A model generated the notes under the pieces. It saw nothing but the letters and a program-made list of their open reading frames with translations, made no database searches and was not told the DNA's origin. Shown here in pieces: positions 26,575 to 35,051 of a stretch of DNA of 64,000 nucleotides (the stretch's first letter is position 1; each line of letters opens with the position of its first letter). The stretch is from an uncultured Eggerthellaceae bacterium. Lineage in GTDB: Bacteria; Actinomycetota; Coriobacteriia; Coriobacteriales; Eggerthellaceae. The position numbers were made by a program, and so were the translations under genes. The DNA is taken from positions 46,963-110,962 of the forward strand of contig CAKUOV010000003.1 in the NCBI GenBank assembly GCA_934670115.1, read 5' to 3'.

Positions 26575-27975
26575 TTATCGATCGGTCACCGTCTCGCCGC
26601 CGCCAAAGTGGTACGCGCCGCTCTGCAAACGGATCACGTCGCCTGCAACAAAGCGTTCCACCAGGTCAGTTACGGCAAGAACATCCTCTTTCAACTGCAT
26701 AGGCAAGTACGCATCGGGGCCGCCATGAATGCGACGCATGAACTCAAACGCCTCGTAGCGATGCCCCTCGCCCGCGCATTCGAAATAATACTTCTTCGTG
26801 TCGCGCAAATCTTCGCCGCGAATCTCAAAGTAATCCGTCTTCCACCACGGCGCCGGCACATACACATATCCCAACGTGCCCGTAATGATCATATCGCCTT
26901 CGGTTTTAATGCCGCGACCCGCCATAAGCGTGGCGCTTGCCGCGGGATACAGCAGCTCGCACTTTGTCCACAGACAGAAGTCATCCTCAAAAGAGCAGAT
27001 CAAACGCGCGTCACTGGGATTATTGCCCAAAAAAGTCGTAGCGGGAAGCATGATATACGAAGCCAGATCGTAGAAGCTGCCCTGATATTTGTCGCTTTTA
27101 TCCAGCCACGACGGCGATTGCGTAAACGATGCGCGGATATCCTTGATTTCGCCCACGGCGCCGCTCTCCAACAGCCAGCGCAAGCGCTCAAACGCAGGCA
27201 GATACAGCGTTTTATCCGCTTCCATGAGCACCAGGCCCTTCTCTTCCGCCAACGCGTAGAGCTCTTCACCTTCCGCGCGCGAGAAGAACATGGGGCCTTC
27301 GCATAGCACATGACAGCCTTCGTTCAGCGCGCAGCGAATAAGCTCGGCACGCTTATCGGGGCTCGCGCTAAGGTACACGCCCTGCACGCGCTGGCACAGC
27401 TCCTGCACCGTTGACGCTATGAACAGGTCTTTCTTTCCAGCATCCTTGCAGAACTTCTCGGAATCTTGATCGGGGAAAGCATAAGCACCCACCACGTTGA
27501 TGTCGGTCACATGGGAACATTCGCACGTGAAGCGGGCGGCAATGTAATCGTTGCCAACAATGCCCAAGTCAAGCTGCGGCGTTGCCTGAGCACGCAGCGC
27601 CGTGGACGAAACACCTTCAGTACGCGGCAGATACACCACATCGCAGTAACGCTTCAAGTGATCGAACTTGCCTTCCCAATCAGAGCCAATCGCAAAAATG
27701 TCCACGCCGTATTTTCGGATGTCGGCGATTTTTTGTCCCTGATATTCCTCGGCAATAACCAAGTCGGCAATGCCCGTTTGCTCAACAGCATGCATACGCT
27801 CGGTAAGCGACTGATGCACGTTCAGCTTGCCACGCACACGATCGAAGTCATCCGAGGTCACGCCAACAATCAGGTAATCTCCCAAAGCCTTCGCGCGGCT
27901 CAAAAGAGCCTCGTGCCCGTAATGGAACATATCATACGTGCCATATGTTATAACGATTTTCTTACCGTCTCTCAT
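26575..27975 (-). CDS. TagD-like cytidylyltransferase fused to a Gfo/Idh-like domain
   Basis: This 466-residue protein has two parts. Residues 1-130 are a glycerol-3-phosphate-cytidylyltransferase-type fold: YGTYDMFHYGH and RTEGVSST (118-125). Residues 135-400 resemble NAD(P)-dependent Gfo/Idh/MocA oxidoreductases, but the catalytic EKP triad is EGP (226-228), so the key lysine is absent. The first half would activate a phospho-polyol as a CDP donor, matching the three LicD transferases of the locus. The second half may bind but not oxidise a substrate. The ATG at 27975 has GAAGGGAAAG upstream. Confidence 0.82.
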   Translation of the reverse strand: MRDGKKIVITYGTYDMFHYGHEALLSRAKALGDYLIVGVTSDDFDRVRGKLNVHQSLTERMHAVEQTGIADLVIAEEYQGQKIADIRKYGVDIFAIGSDWEGKFDHLKRYCDVVYLPRTEGVSSTALRAQATPQLDLGIVGNDYIAARFTCECSHVTDINVVGAYAFPDQDSEKFCKDAGKKDLFIASTVQELCQRVQGVYLSASPDKRAELIRCALNEGCHVLCEGPMFFSRAEGEELYALAEEKGLVLMEADKTLYLPAFERLRWLLESGAVGEIKDIRASFTQSPSWLDKSDKYQGSFYDLASYIMLPATTFLGNNPSDARLICSFEDDFCLWTKCELLYPAASATLMAGRGIKTEGDMIITGTLGYVYVPAPWWKTDYFEIRGEDLRDTKKYYFECAGEGHRYEAFEFMRRIHGGPDAYLPMQLKEDVLAVTDLVERFVAGDVIRLQSGAYHFGGGETVTDR

Positions 27976-28114
27976 GGGCTTTCCCTTCGTCACTGTACGC
28001 GGTATTGCGTTGCGTTATTGTTTCTGCCGACGCAAAACTACGCCGTGCTTTCACGCTCTTGCACCAAGTCGCGGCGTTGTTTCCATTTCACAGCGCCGCC
28101 AGATCGAATTGTTC

Positions 28115-29173
28115 TTACTTTTTCTTCTTCGAAATCAGGATTGCGCCTGCCACCGGCACATCGGCAATGCGTACGGCTTTGAGCGCCTGATCGATTTGCG
28201 CGCCCGAAGCGGCGCCTTCCGCGAACACCAGCGCCACGGCTCCACAAGAAGCAACAGAAGCAAGAGCCGCAGGGGACGAAAGATCATCCACGCAGGTCAC
28301 CGACTGGGTCATGCTCTCGGAAATCGCCTGAGCCGCCGCAGCTGCGCCATCGGCCGGGCACGCGCCCGCGATTGCCACCGAGCCAACGCCGTTGCGAGTA
28401 AGCAGCACGCTCAGCGCCGAAGCCGCACGAGCGTAATCGGCGTCGGTCTTCACGCATGCCAGCACGGAAAGATCCAGCATGCGCTCAATGTCGCGCTCGC
28501 AACGAATGCGGCGCGAAAGAATGTCCACACACGCGAACACGAAAATCGCGCCAAACAGGCCTACAAACCCGAAGATGATCAGGCTTTTCACGCTTAAGCT
28601 GCTGCTGGTTTCCACGGCGGACTCAATGTTTTCCAGCTCATCGGAACCGCGATCGGAAGCTTTCGTGTTGTCGCCCGCTTTCAGATAAGCAGAATCGGCA
28701 ACCACAGCATCCTTGATGGGCAGCGTCTCTTCCATTTTCTGCGCCGCCAAAGCTGCAGCGTCGTTTGCTGCCGCCAGGGCAATTTCTTCCGTGGGCGCCG
28801 AAACATCAACAAACACGTAATTCGTGTAGAAGCGCGCGTTCTTCTCTTCGTCAAGCCACCAAGGCGATGCAACGGTCACTTCGGATCCGTACGTACGACG
28901 AATCTGGCCGGCAACGTTATCGTTGAGCACCGTGCGGCGCGCATCGGAAAGTATGCGGTCGCTTTGCGTGTCAATCAGCGAAGTGTCCATGTCCTCCATG
29001 GAGAAATACACCACTGCTTCGGCGGTATATGCCTTTTCGCTGATCTCTTTTGCCTGGCCATCGGTCTTTACATACGAGCTTGCCACGCCAGCACCCAGCG
29101 CCAGAACAAAAATCACGATAATCGCGACCACGTGACGTCGGATGCTTTCTACCACTGCCCCCACATTGAACAT
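28115..29173 (-). CDS. Wzz/CapA-type chain-length protein with degenerate kinase-like tail
   Basis: This 352-residue inner-membrane protein has two membrane segments (about 15-33 and 192-212) around a periplasmic-side domain, as in Wzz/CpsC co-polymerases that control chain length. The cytoplasmic tail after about residue 250 resembles a CpsD/BY-kinase Rossmann region (VGSVAIAGACPADGAAAAAQAI), but no Walker A lysine or Tyr-rich end is seen, so kinase activity is unlikely. It ends in a lysine run. The ATG follows AGGAAGG. It lies 24 bp after the polymerase gene. Confidence 0.78.
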   Translation of the reverse strand: MFNVGAVVESIRRHVVAIIVIFVLALGAGVASSYVKTDGQAKEISEKAYTAEAVVYFSMEDMDTSLIDTQSDRILSDARRTVLNDNVAGQIRRTYGSEVTVASPWWLDEEKNARFYTNYVFVDVSAPTEEIALAAANDAAALAAQKMEETLPIKDAVVADSAYLKAGDNTKASDRGSDELENIESAVETSSSLSVKSLIIFGFVGLFGAIFVFACVDILSRRIRCERDIERMLDLSVLACVKTDADYARAASALSVLLTRNGVGSVAIAGACPADGAAAAAQAISESMTQSVTCVDDLSSPAALASVASCGAVALVFAEGAASGAQIDQALKAVRIADVPVAGAILISKKKK

Positions 29174-29197
29174 TTTTTCTACCTTCCTGCTGTAACC

Positions 29198-31186
29198 CTA
29201 TTGAAGAATTGCAACGTTATATGCATTCACCGAAGAAGCACCCAGCTCACAGGACCCCGCCTTGCAGGACCCTAAAACATGGATGTTCGGATTGTCCATT
29301 TTCCTGATGTCTCCCAGCGGCATGCTGGCAACTTTCGCCGAGCGGGACCCACCTGCTGCAGTCACGCGACCAGCGGAAATGCCGCGGCCTGCCGCCTTTG
29401 CACCGTCGCTCGCCGGCACAGTCTGCGCCTTCATGCTAGCACCTGCCGCCCGCGCTGCCGTCACCCGAGCCCTCGCACCCGCGCCAGCTACCGATGCTTT
29501 CGGAGCACGACACGCCTTGCTCAAGGTGCGCAACGGACCGCCCGACGCGCTGCTTGCCTTGCCGCCCGCCAGCGCTTTTCTTTCCCGCGCTGCGAGTACG
29601 CATTTGTTCAGGAAGTACAAACCCGCAGAAAGCACAATAAGCGCGAAGATAGCCAGCAAGAAGCGCGTGGACCACAGATAGGAAATCCATTCATCGTAGT
29701 AGCCGCGCGGCATATGGAAAACACGGGAAGCCGCCGTGAGCGCACACATACCCCAGAACCAGCTGCGTCCCAAGCTGTGCGACAGGGCAAACAGACCACA
29801 GCCCAAAATGAAGCTTCCCACCGCAATGCCGGCGTAACCGAAGTCGGCGAACAGCTCAAGGATGTACGACGATCCGTAGCCTTCGCCGCCGAGATAATTG
29901 CTGTGTGCGAAAAACGACATGGTGTGCGCATACGACCAGCCTTGCGTGGCCAGCTCGTAGCTGTTCGTGGTAGGCAGTTGCGTAAAGCCGAAAAACGTTT
30001 GCCCAATGAAGCCTTGCGTAATAGTGTCAATCAGGCCGCCCATAGAGAAGAAACGGAAGCCCAGCGCCTGGATCTGGTCGTTCACATCGTACGCACGCCC
30101 CAAAATGGTAAAGCTCACGCCCTGTTTATACAGCGCGTCAACCAGCAGCTCCGTGAAGCTCAAATCGGTGCCCTGGCCTGCGCGCAGGTAGTCCATAACG
30201 CCCATGGCCACAATGCCCAGCGGCGCTGCAATGCAGCAGAAAATGATAAGGTGGCGGGAAATCCACACTTCTTCTTTGTCTGTTACCGCACGGAACACGA
30301 AATAGAGCGCGGCAAACAGAAACGCAATCACGAAGTCAGAACGCGAACCAATCATAAGCATGGGGACCGAGGTTGCCACGTAGGCAAGAAGACAGAAGAC
30401 CGCACCGCGACGGCGCGGCATAGTGGCCAGGTACGCGCACATCATAAAGGGCAGCATGGTCTCAAGCGTGCCAATCGCCCACGGCGTATACGAAGACGTA
30501 TCGGCCAGGTAGAAATCGGTGTACATGCGTCCGTCCATGTACGCGAGCTTCAGCGACCCCGCGTACAGCGCGCCTAACACGCACACGATATAGCAAATAA
30601 ACGATGCCACGCGAATGTAGCGGACTTTTTGGGAATACTGCAGCCTTCCCACGGCGGTACCCAGCGTGCGCATGGCACCGCGTGCGGTACGTGCCGCTGA
30701 CCGCATGCCATCATTCGGCATTTCCCCGCTTGCAACCAGGAGTTTCTTCGGCAATGCTTGCTTCGCGCGCGCTCTGTTCGCAACGTTCATCTCATGGATG
30801 GAGCCGCACACCGCAGTCGCGACCAAAAGACATATCATGGAAAGATAGAGCGCATCAAGGGCGAACATCGTGGTTTCGGGCGATGAAAGAAGCCACCAAT
30901 CGGGATGATTGCATACAACCGAGATAAACGGGCGCGAAAGTAAAAACAGCGCGATGCCCAGGTGCAAGAACAAAAACAGCAGACGATCGCGCAACTGCAA
31001 GAACCCGTAAATGACATTGGCCAGGAACAGCACCATAACGCCCCAAAAGGCTACCGCGTAATCGCTCAGCGCGCTTCCCGTAACGAAAAGTACCAGTGAG
31101 AACGAAATCAAAACGGTAAACAAGCTATAGGCAACGCAATACAGTTTGCTTGCGCCCCGTAAGTATGTTTTCGCCGCTTGCGCCAC
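29198..31186 (-). CDS. O-antigen/polysaccharide polymerase (Wzy-like)
   Basis: This 662-residue protein has many hydrophobic segments up to about residue 530 and a motif (YGSSYILELFADFGYAG) typical of the Wzy polymerase family. It would join lipid-linked repeat units on the outer face of the membrane. An unusual C-terminal tail of about 120 residues is rich in Ala, Ser, Gly, Arg and Lys and probably lies in the cytoplasm. The start is a GTG with AGGA upstream. A candidate promoter precedes it. Confidence 0.82.
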   Translation of the reverse strand: MAQAAKTYLRGASKLYCVAYSLFTVLISFSLVLFVTGSALSDYAVAFWGVMVLFLANVIYGFLQLRDRLLFLFLHLGIALFLLSRPFISVVCNHPDWWLLSSPETTMFALDALYLSMICLLVATAVCGSIHEMNVANRARAKQALPKKLLVASGEMPNDGMRSAARTARGAMRTLGTAVGRLQYSQKVRYIRVASFICYIVCVLGALYAGSLKLAYMDGRMYTDFYLADTSSYTPWAIGTLETMLPFMMCAYLATMPRRRGAVFCLLAYVATSVPMLMIGSRSDFVIAFLFAALYFVFRAVTDKEEVWISRHLIIFCCIAAPLGIVAMGVMDYLRAGQGTDLSFTELLVDALYKQGVSFTILGRAYDVNDQIQALGFRFFSMGGLIDTITQGFIGQTFFGFTQLPTTNSYELATQGWSYAHTMSFFAHSNYLGGEGYGSSYILELFADFGYAGIAVGSFILGCGLFALSHSLGRSWFWGMCALTAASRVFHMPRGYYDEWISYLWSTRFLLAIFALIVLSAGLYFLNKCVLAARERKALAGGKASSASGGPLRTLSKACRAPKASVAGAGARARVTAARAAGASMKAQTVPASDGAKAAGRGISAGRVTAAGGSRSAKVASMPLGDIRKMDNPNIHVLGSCKAGSCELGASSVNAYNVAILQ

Positions 31187-31235
31187 GCACGTATCCTGTT
31201 CTCATCTGCGTCAATACAACCAGTACAAGCAGATA

Positions 31236-31263
31236 ATTATAAATGAGCTGGTGGCGGGGTAAA
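31236..31263 (-). promoter_or_regulatory. Candidate promoter before the polymerase gene
   Basis: On the minus strand TTTACC (31263-31258), a 16-bp spacer and TATAAT (31241-31236), about 50 bp upstream of the GTG start. Confidence 0.45.
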
Positions 31264-31532
31264 ATCTTGGCGCGATATAAAGCGCAGGTATTCCACAACA
31301 GAACTTGGCGAAGGGACCAGAAGGGAATGTGGGGCGTCGAAGGCCCGATCCGAAAGTGCGTGTAACGGCGCAACAGCGCAGCAGAAGCGCGCAACCGGAT
31401 AGAAAAGGCGCCGACCTGCGTCAACGCCTTTATCAATCAACCTTGTTTTTTGCGGCAAAACTACTCTTACCTTGGCAAGCACGGTGGCTCGCTTTCGCGC
31501 CCCGCTTTTGCTCTTGCGCTTGCGGCGCGGCT
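31264..31532. other. Intergenic stretch between aminotransferase and polymerase genes
   Basis: No gene, strong hairpin or recognisable repeat is seen. It may hold further upstream promoter elements of the polymerase unit. Confidence 0.4.
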
Positions 31533-32591
31533 TTATGCCTCCAGCTCAAGCAGCGCATCCATGAAGCGATCCATATAGCATGCTTCGCCCGTGGAAACGC
31601 GCAGGCAGTCGCCCAACTTGCCCACATTCGGATACGACTTGATCAGAATGCCTTTTTCGGTTTTCATGCGCGCAACAACTTCTTGCGCGTCCGTCTTTGG
31701 CTTGATGAACAGGAAGTTTCCTTCGCTGCCGTTATATTCGTAGCCGTGCTGCTCCAGCAAATCCATCAGGTGGTGCTTGCCGTCAAGCTGCTTTTTCACC
31801 AGCTCGTCCACCATGCCCGGCTCTTGCAGAATAGCCTTCGCAAAACGCATGGCAAAAGCGTTCACGTTGTGGGGCGTGCACAGCTTCTGCACCATGGCAA
31901 CGCCTTCCGGCCAACCGGTAACGTAGCCCAAACGGCAGCCTGCCAAGCTAAACAGCTTGGAGAATGTCCTGGTCACAAACACATGTTCACGCGACAGAGC
32001 GGTTTTGATGAACGTGCCCGGGTAGAAGTAGTGATACGCTTCGTCCACTAAAACGGTGATTTCGTTTTCATCGGCGGCAGCCAGAATGCGCTCGAACTCT
32101 TCTTCGGTGTACGCATTGCCCAAGGGGTTGTTCGGCTGTACCAAAATGAGCAGCTGCGTATCGGGGGTCAGCTGTTCCAGAATGCGTTCGATGGGCATCT
32201 TCAGGTCTTCGGTATACGTGACAGGCACAAACGTGCGGCCGTACATCTTCGCGTACACTTCGAACATGGCGTACGTGGGGGTCACGCCCACAATGCGACC
32301 GCCGGGAAGCGTAAACGCCTCCATAATCTGACGGATGCCTTCGGATGAGCCATTAACCAGGCAAATGTGCTCGATGTCAGTGCCCAGGTAGTCGGCTAGA
32401 ATCTGCGTGAATTCCAGCGTTTCAGGGTATTGCGAAATGAATTCGGGACCAATGCCTTCAAGAACCTTGTCAATGAACTCCTGCGGAAGACCACCAGGGT
32501 TCTCGTTCAGGTCAAGGCGCAAGTAGCCCTCGCGCTTGTTTTGGTCGAAAATACGATTCAGCGATGCCAAATTCGGATCAAGAACGTACAT
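31533..32591 (-). CDS. PLP-dependent aminotransferase (HisC/CobD-like fold)
   Basis: This 352-residue fold-type I enzyme has the class I/II features DLNENP (residues 27-32), VQPNNPLGN, VDEAYHYF (Asp183) and the PLP lysine in RTFSKLFSLAGCRLGY (Lys212). It resembles histidinol-phosphate aminotransferase and threonine-phosphate decarboxylase. In the polysaccharide locus it more likely makes an amino-sugar alcohol or amino-alcohol phosphate than histidine. The ATG at 32591 follows AAAGGAG. It is the first gene downstream of the palindrome-bounded segment. Confidence 0.8.
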   Translation of the reverse strand: MYVLDPNLASLNRIFDQNKREGYLRLDLNENPGGLPQEFIDKVLEGIGPEFISQYPETLEFTQILADYLGTDIEHICLVNGSSEGIRQIMEAFTLPGGRIVGVTPTYAMFEVYAKMYGRTFVPVTYTEDLKMPIERILEQLTPDTQLLILVQPNNPLGNAYTEEEFERILAAADENEITVLVDEAYHYFYPGTFIKTALSREHVFVTRTFSKLFSLAGCRLGYVTGWPEGVAMVQKLCTPHNVNAFAMRFAKAILQEPGMVDELVKKQLDGKHHLMDLLEQHGYEYNGSEGNFLFIKPKTDAQEVVARMKTEKGILIKSYPNVGKLGDCLRVSTGEACYMDRFMDALLELEA

Positions 32592-32730
32592 TTTTACTCC
32601 TTTAGACGGGTCGTAAAGAGTTTCAGAATAGTTCACCAAAGCCACTCGCGACAGGCGCAATACGCCCAACGGCACAAAACCCACAGTTTCTTCACCCTTG
32701 CTGCAAAGATGGGCAGTTCGATACGCGGCA

Positions 32731-32769
32731 AAAATGTTGACAAATTACCCCACCTTTTGTCAACATTTT
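32731..32769. repeat. Asymmetric-core palindrome, family 3 copy 2 (inverted)
   Basis: AAAATGTTGACAAA, core TTACCCCACCT, then TTTGTCAACATTTT. It is the reverse complement of copies 1 and 3. With copy 3 it shares a perfect 34-bp inverted repeat. It lies about 140 bp upstream of the aminotransferase start. Confidence 0.9.
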
Positions 32770-32880
32770 CAGACATAACGCCTGATGGATAGCAAGATAC
32801 GTGAGTACCGCCCGTACCCAACGCAAATGACAAGCGAAGTTGTGAGGCAAGCCCTTGCCGACAGATACCGCGAATCGCGA
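32770..32880. other. 111-bp segment between inverted palindromes
   Basis: The segment has no gene. It carries a piece similar to the right half of the long inverted repeat at 20353-20476. Weak promoter-like hexamers can be drawn on the minus strand (TTGGGT, 17 bp, TATCTT), but none is convincing. It could be an invertible control segment for the genes downstream. Confidence 0.5.
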
Positions 32881-32914
32881 AATGTTGACAAAAGGTGGGG
32901 TAATTTGTCAACAA
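32881..32914. repeat. Asymmetric-core palindrome, family 3 copy 3
   Basis: AAATGTTGACAAA, core AGGTGGGGTAA, then TTTGTCAACA. Direct copy of 22470-22501 and inverted copy of 32731-32769. It lies 37 bp beyond the stop of the third LicD gene. Confidence 0.9.
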
Positions 32915-32951
32915 GGGATTGCGGGACCGGATGCGAGGACCGGATGCGAGA

Positions 32952-33983
32952 TTAGGGGTGCTCAATGACTTCGGTGTTGTGCCAATTGCGCAGGTCATCG
33001 GGCGGAGGCGTCATATAATCCGGGCCAAAAATCTGCGTAAGCACGCCGGGAACGTTATCGGGCGCCATGAAATAGCGGCCCTCGAACTCGATAGGCTGGC
33101 CCGTGCCGAAATCAGAACGCGGGAACAGCTCGCGGAAACCAACCGCCGCCATAAGGTTCAGCGAACGCGGATACGCATCGTATTCAAGGCTGCGCAACGC
33201 GTTGTCCCACTTCAACAGCACGCGATGGAAATCATCGCCATAGGGACGAATCACGTGAGACAGCGCACGCACCGTTTTCACCATCAAGTTGCCGGCAAAA
33301 CCGCGATCGCGCTTCGTATCAATCACGTAATCGAACTCGGTCAGTGCATCCATACCCTTCCACCAGGTCAAACGCAAGCGATGACCCAGCGCACGCAAGC
33401 CGGGGGCCGGATATCCGTCCAGCGGAATCAGGTCGATCCAAGCATCTTCGTAGCGTACTTCGTCCGACGAGCGGTTCACCACGCGTACCGCATCGGACGT
33501 GAGCTTTGCCATGCCCTGACGACATGTCTTATCGCTGTAAATACTCACAACATCAATCTTGCACGTCTCGCCTTCGCGACGCAGCGCCTCGGGATGCTCT
33601 TTCGCATACTCCAAGAACTTCTGGTAATCGGGACGCGGAACACCCAGGTCAACGTCATCGTCCCAAGGAATGAAGCCGCCGTGACGAACAGCGCCCAAAA
33701 GCGTGCCGCCCAGCAGGTAATAGCGAAGGCCCAGCTCCTTGAAAATCGCGTCAAGGCGCTCCATCAAATCGAGCTCGACCAGCTGCAAAGCGCGCAGCGG
33801 CGTGCCTTCAGGGGCACCGCAAGAAGAAACGGGATGCGTTTCATACGGCTCGCGCGCGCGGCCTTCCTTGCAGGCAATCTGCGCAGGAGAGAGCGGCACG
33901 GGTGCGTCAGCAGGTGCAGACGCAGCGCTTTCGCACGCAAAATCTTCGCATTCGTTAGAAACAGAAGCATCAAGAGAGGTCAT
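32952..33983 (-). CDS. LicD-family phospho-sugar-alcohol transferase (3)
   Basis: This 343-residue protein has the LicD core GGTLLGAVRHGGFIPWDDDV preceded by about 90 residues, of which the first 60 are Ala/Pro/Ser/Glu-rich and probably flexible. The acidic triad and downstream LIPLDGYP fit the family. It starts 3 bp after the stop of the GT2 gene, so the two are co-translated. Three LicD proteins in one locus suggest several phospho-substituents or alternative acceptors. Confidence 0.88.
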   Translation of the reverse strand: MTSLDASVSNECEDFACESAASAPADAPVPLSPAQIACKEGRAREPYETHPVSSCGAPEGTPLRALQLVELDLMERLDAIFKELGLRYYLLGGTLLGAVRHGGFIPWDDDVDLGVPRPDYQKFLEYAKEHPEALRREGETCKIDVVSIYSDKTCRQGMAKLTSDAVRVVNRSSDEVRYEDAWIDLIPLDGYPAPGLRALGHRLRLTWWKGMDALTEFDYVIDTKRDRGFAGNLMVKTVRALSHVIRPYGDDFHRVLLKWDNALRSLEYDAYPRSLNLMAAVGFRELFPRSDFGTGQPIEFEGRYFMAPDNVPGVLTQIFGPDYMTPPPDDLRNWHNTEVIEHP

Positions 33984-33986
33984 AGC

Positions 33987-35030
33987 CTACTTCCCCTTCT
34001 TTGAAAACAAGCCTTTTATCAGGCCAAACAAGGTACCAAAACCATATGAGATATGAATGCCCGCAAACACAACGGGCAGCGCAATCATGGTGGCGTTGCG
34101 CACGTTGGATTGAGAAACCGCATACACAGAAAGTGCGCAGCACAAAAGAGCATAGAGCACAGCGCACGCCGCCAGGGGCAGCCATGAAAACGCCACGCTT
34201 ACCGCCAGCAGAACCAACGCGCCTGTCACCAGGACAAATGGCGCGAAATGATACGTTTTCAGGCAACCAGGCTGCACGAATACGGTGCGTCCCACCCAGT
34301 ATCCGTTGCCGTATTTCTGCTTGAGCATGCGCGAAAGCGAACTGCGGATAAACTGCTTTGAATTAATGCGCGGATCAAGCTTGATCTGATAGCCCGCCTG
34401 GCGCACCCGATAATGGAAATCGTTGTCCTCGGTGCGCAAAAGATCCTCGTTGAAAAAGCCTACTGCATCAAGCACTTCGCGACGATACGCCGCATGAAAC
34501 AGCGAATCAACGTAGCGCGACTCGCAGGCACGACGATAATCCGCCACGCTGCTGCCAAACGCAGATTCTTCCGCCAGGTAAAGCGTTTGACGCCAAGGCG
34601 TCTCCTGACCAGGCTCAATCATGGTCGGACGCATGCCACCGCACACATCTTCGCCTTCATTGAGCACCGCCACGTTGGCAGAAAGGAAGTCAGACGGAAT
34701 GGACGCGTGCGCATCCACGCGCACCAGCGCATCACCCGTGAAGTTGCGAATGGCAACGTTCCAACCTGCCGCTTGAATGCGCGCGGGATTGTCAAGCACC
34801 TGCACGTTCGCGAAACCATAGCCATCGGCGGCATCCTGGTGCGCGTTCGATGCAGCAAATTCTTCCATGCACGCGCGGGTAGCATCTGTCGAGGCGCTGT
34901 TCACCAGCACGACCTCGATGCACTCATGGGGCAGATCCTGCGCACGCACTTGCGCGAGCAGCCCCGGCAGAGCATCTTGCTCGTTGTAGGCAACAATCCC
35001 CAGCGAGATAAGCTTGATAGACGGCTTCAT
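33987..35030 (-). CDS. GT2 glycosyltransferase with C-terminal membrane helices (ExoA-like)
   Basis: This 347-residue enzyme has an N-terminal GT-A domain (LGIVAYNEQDALPGLL, VLVNSASTDAT, VRVDAHA as the DXD) and three to four hydrophobic helices after about residue 250. This layout is seen in membrane glycosyltransferases of exopolysaccharide pathways that act early on the lipid-linked unit. The TEDNDFHYRVRQAGY segment gives the catalytic ED and the R-x-x-R-W-like region. It follows the dehydratase gene closely. Confidence 0.88.
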   Translation of the reverse strand: MKPSIKLISLGIVAYNEQDALPGLLAQVRAQDLPHECIEVVLVNSASTDATRACMEEFAASNAHQDAADGYGFANVQVLDNPARIQAAGWNVAIRNFTGDALVRVDAHASIPSDFLSANVAVLNEGEDVCGGMRPTMIEPGQETPWRQTLYLAEESAFGSSVADYRRACESRYVDSLFHAAYRREVLDAVGFFNEDLLRTEDNDFHYRVRQAGYQIKLDPRINSKQFIRSSLSRMLKQKYGNGYWVGRTVFVQPGCLKTYHFAPFVLVTGALVLLAVSVAFSWLPLAACAVLYALLCCALSVYAVSQSNVRNATMIALPVVFAGIHISYGFGTLFGLIKGLFSKKGK

Positions 35031-35051
35031 TGATGCTTCCCCTGCACGCGC

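Noticed and set aside
31533..32591. True hisC of histidine synthesis
   Set aside because: The fold fits, but no other histidine gene is near and the gene is embedded in the polysaccharide locus, so only a HisC/CobD-like aminotransferase is called.
32950..33983. Choline-specific lic operon
   Set aside because: LicD proteins are present, but no choline kinase, choline importer or LicC-type cytidylyltransferase is in the window.
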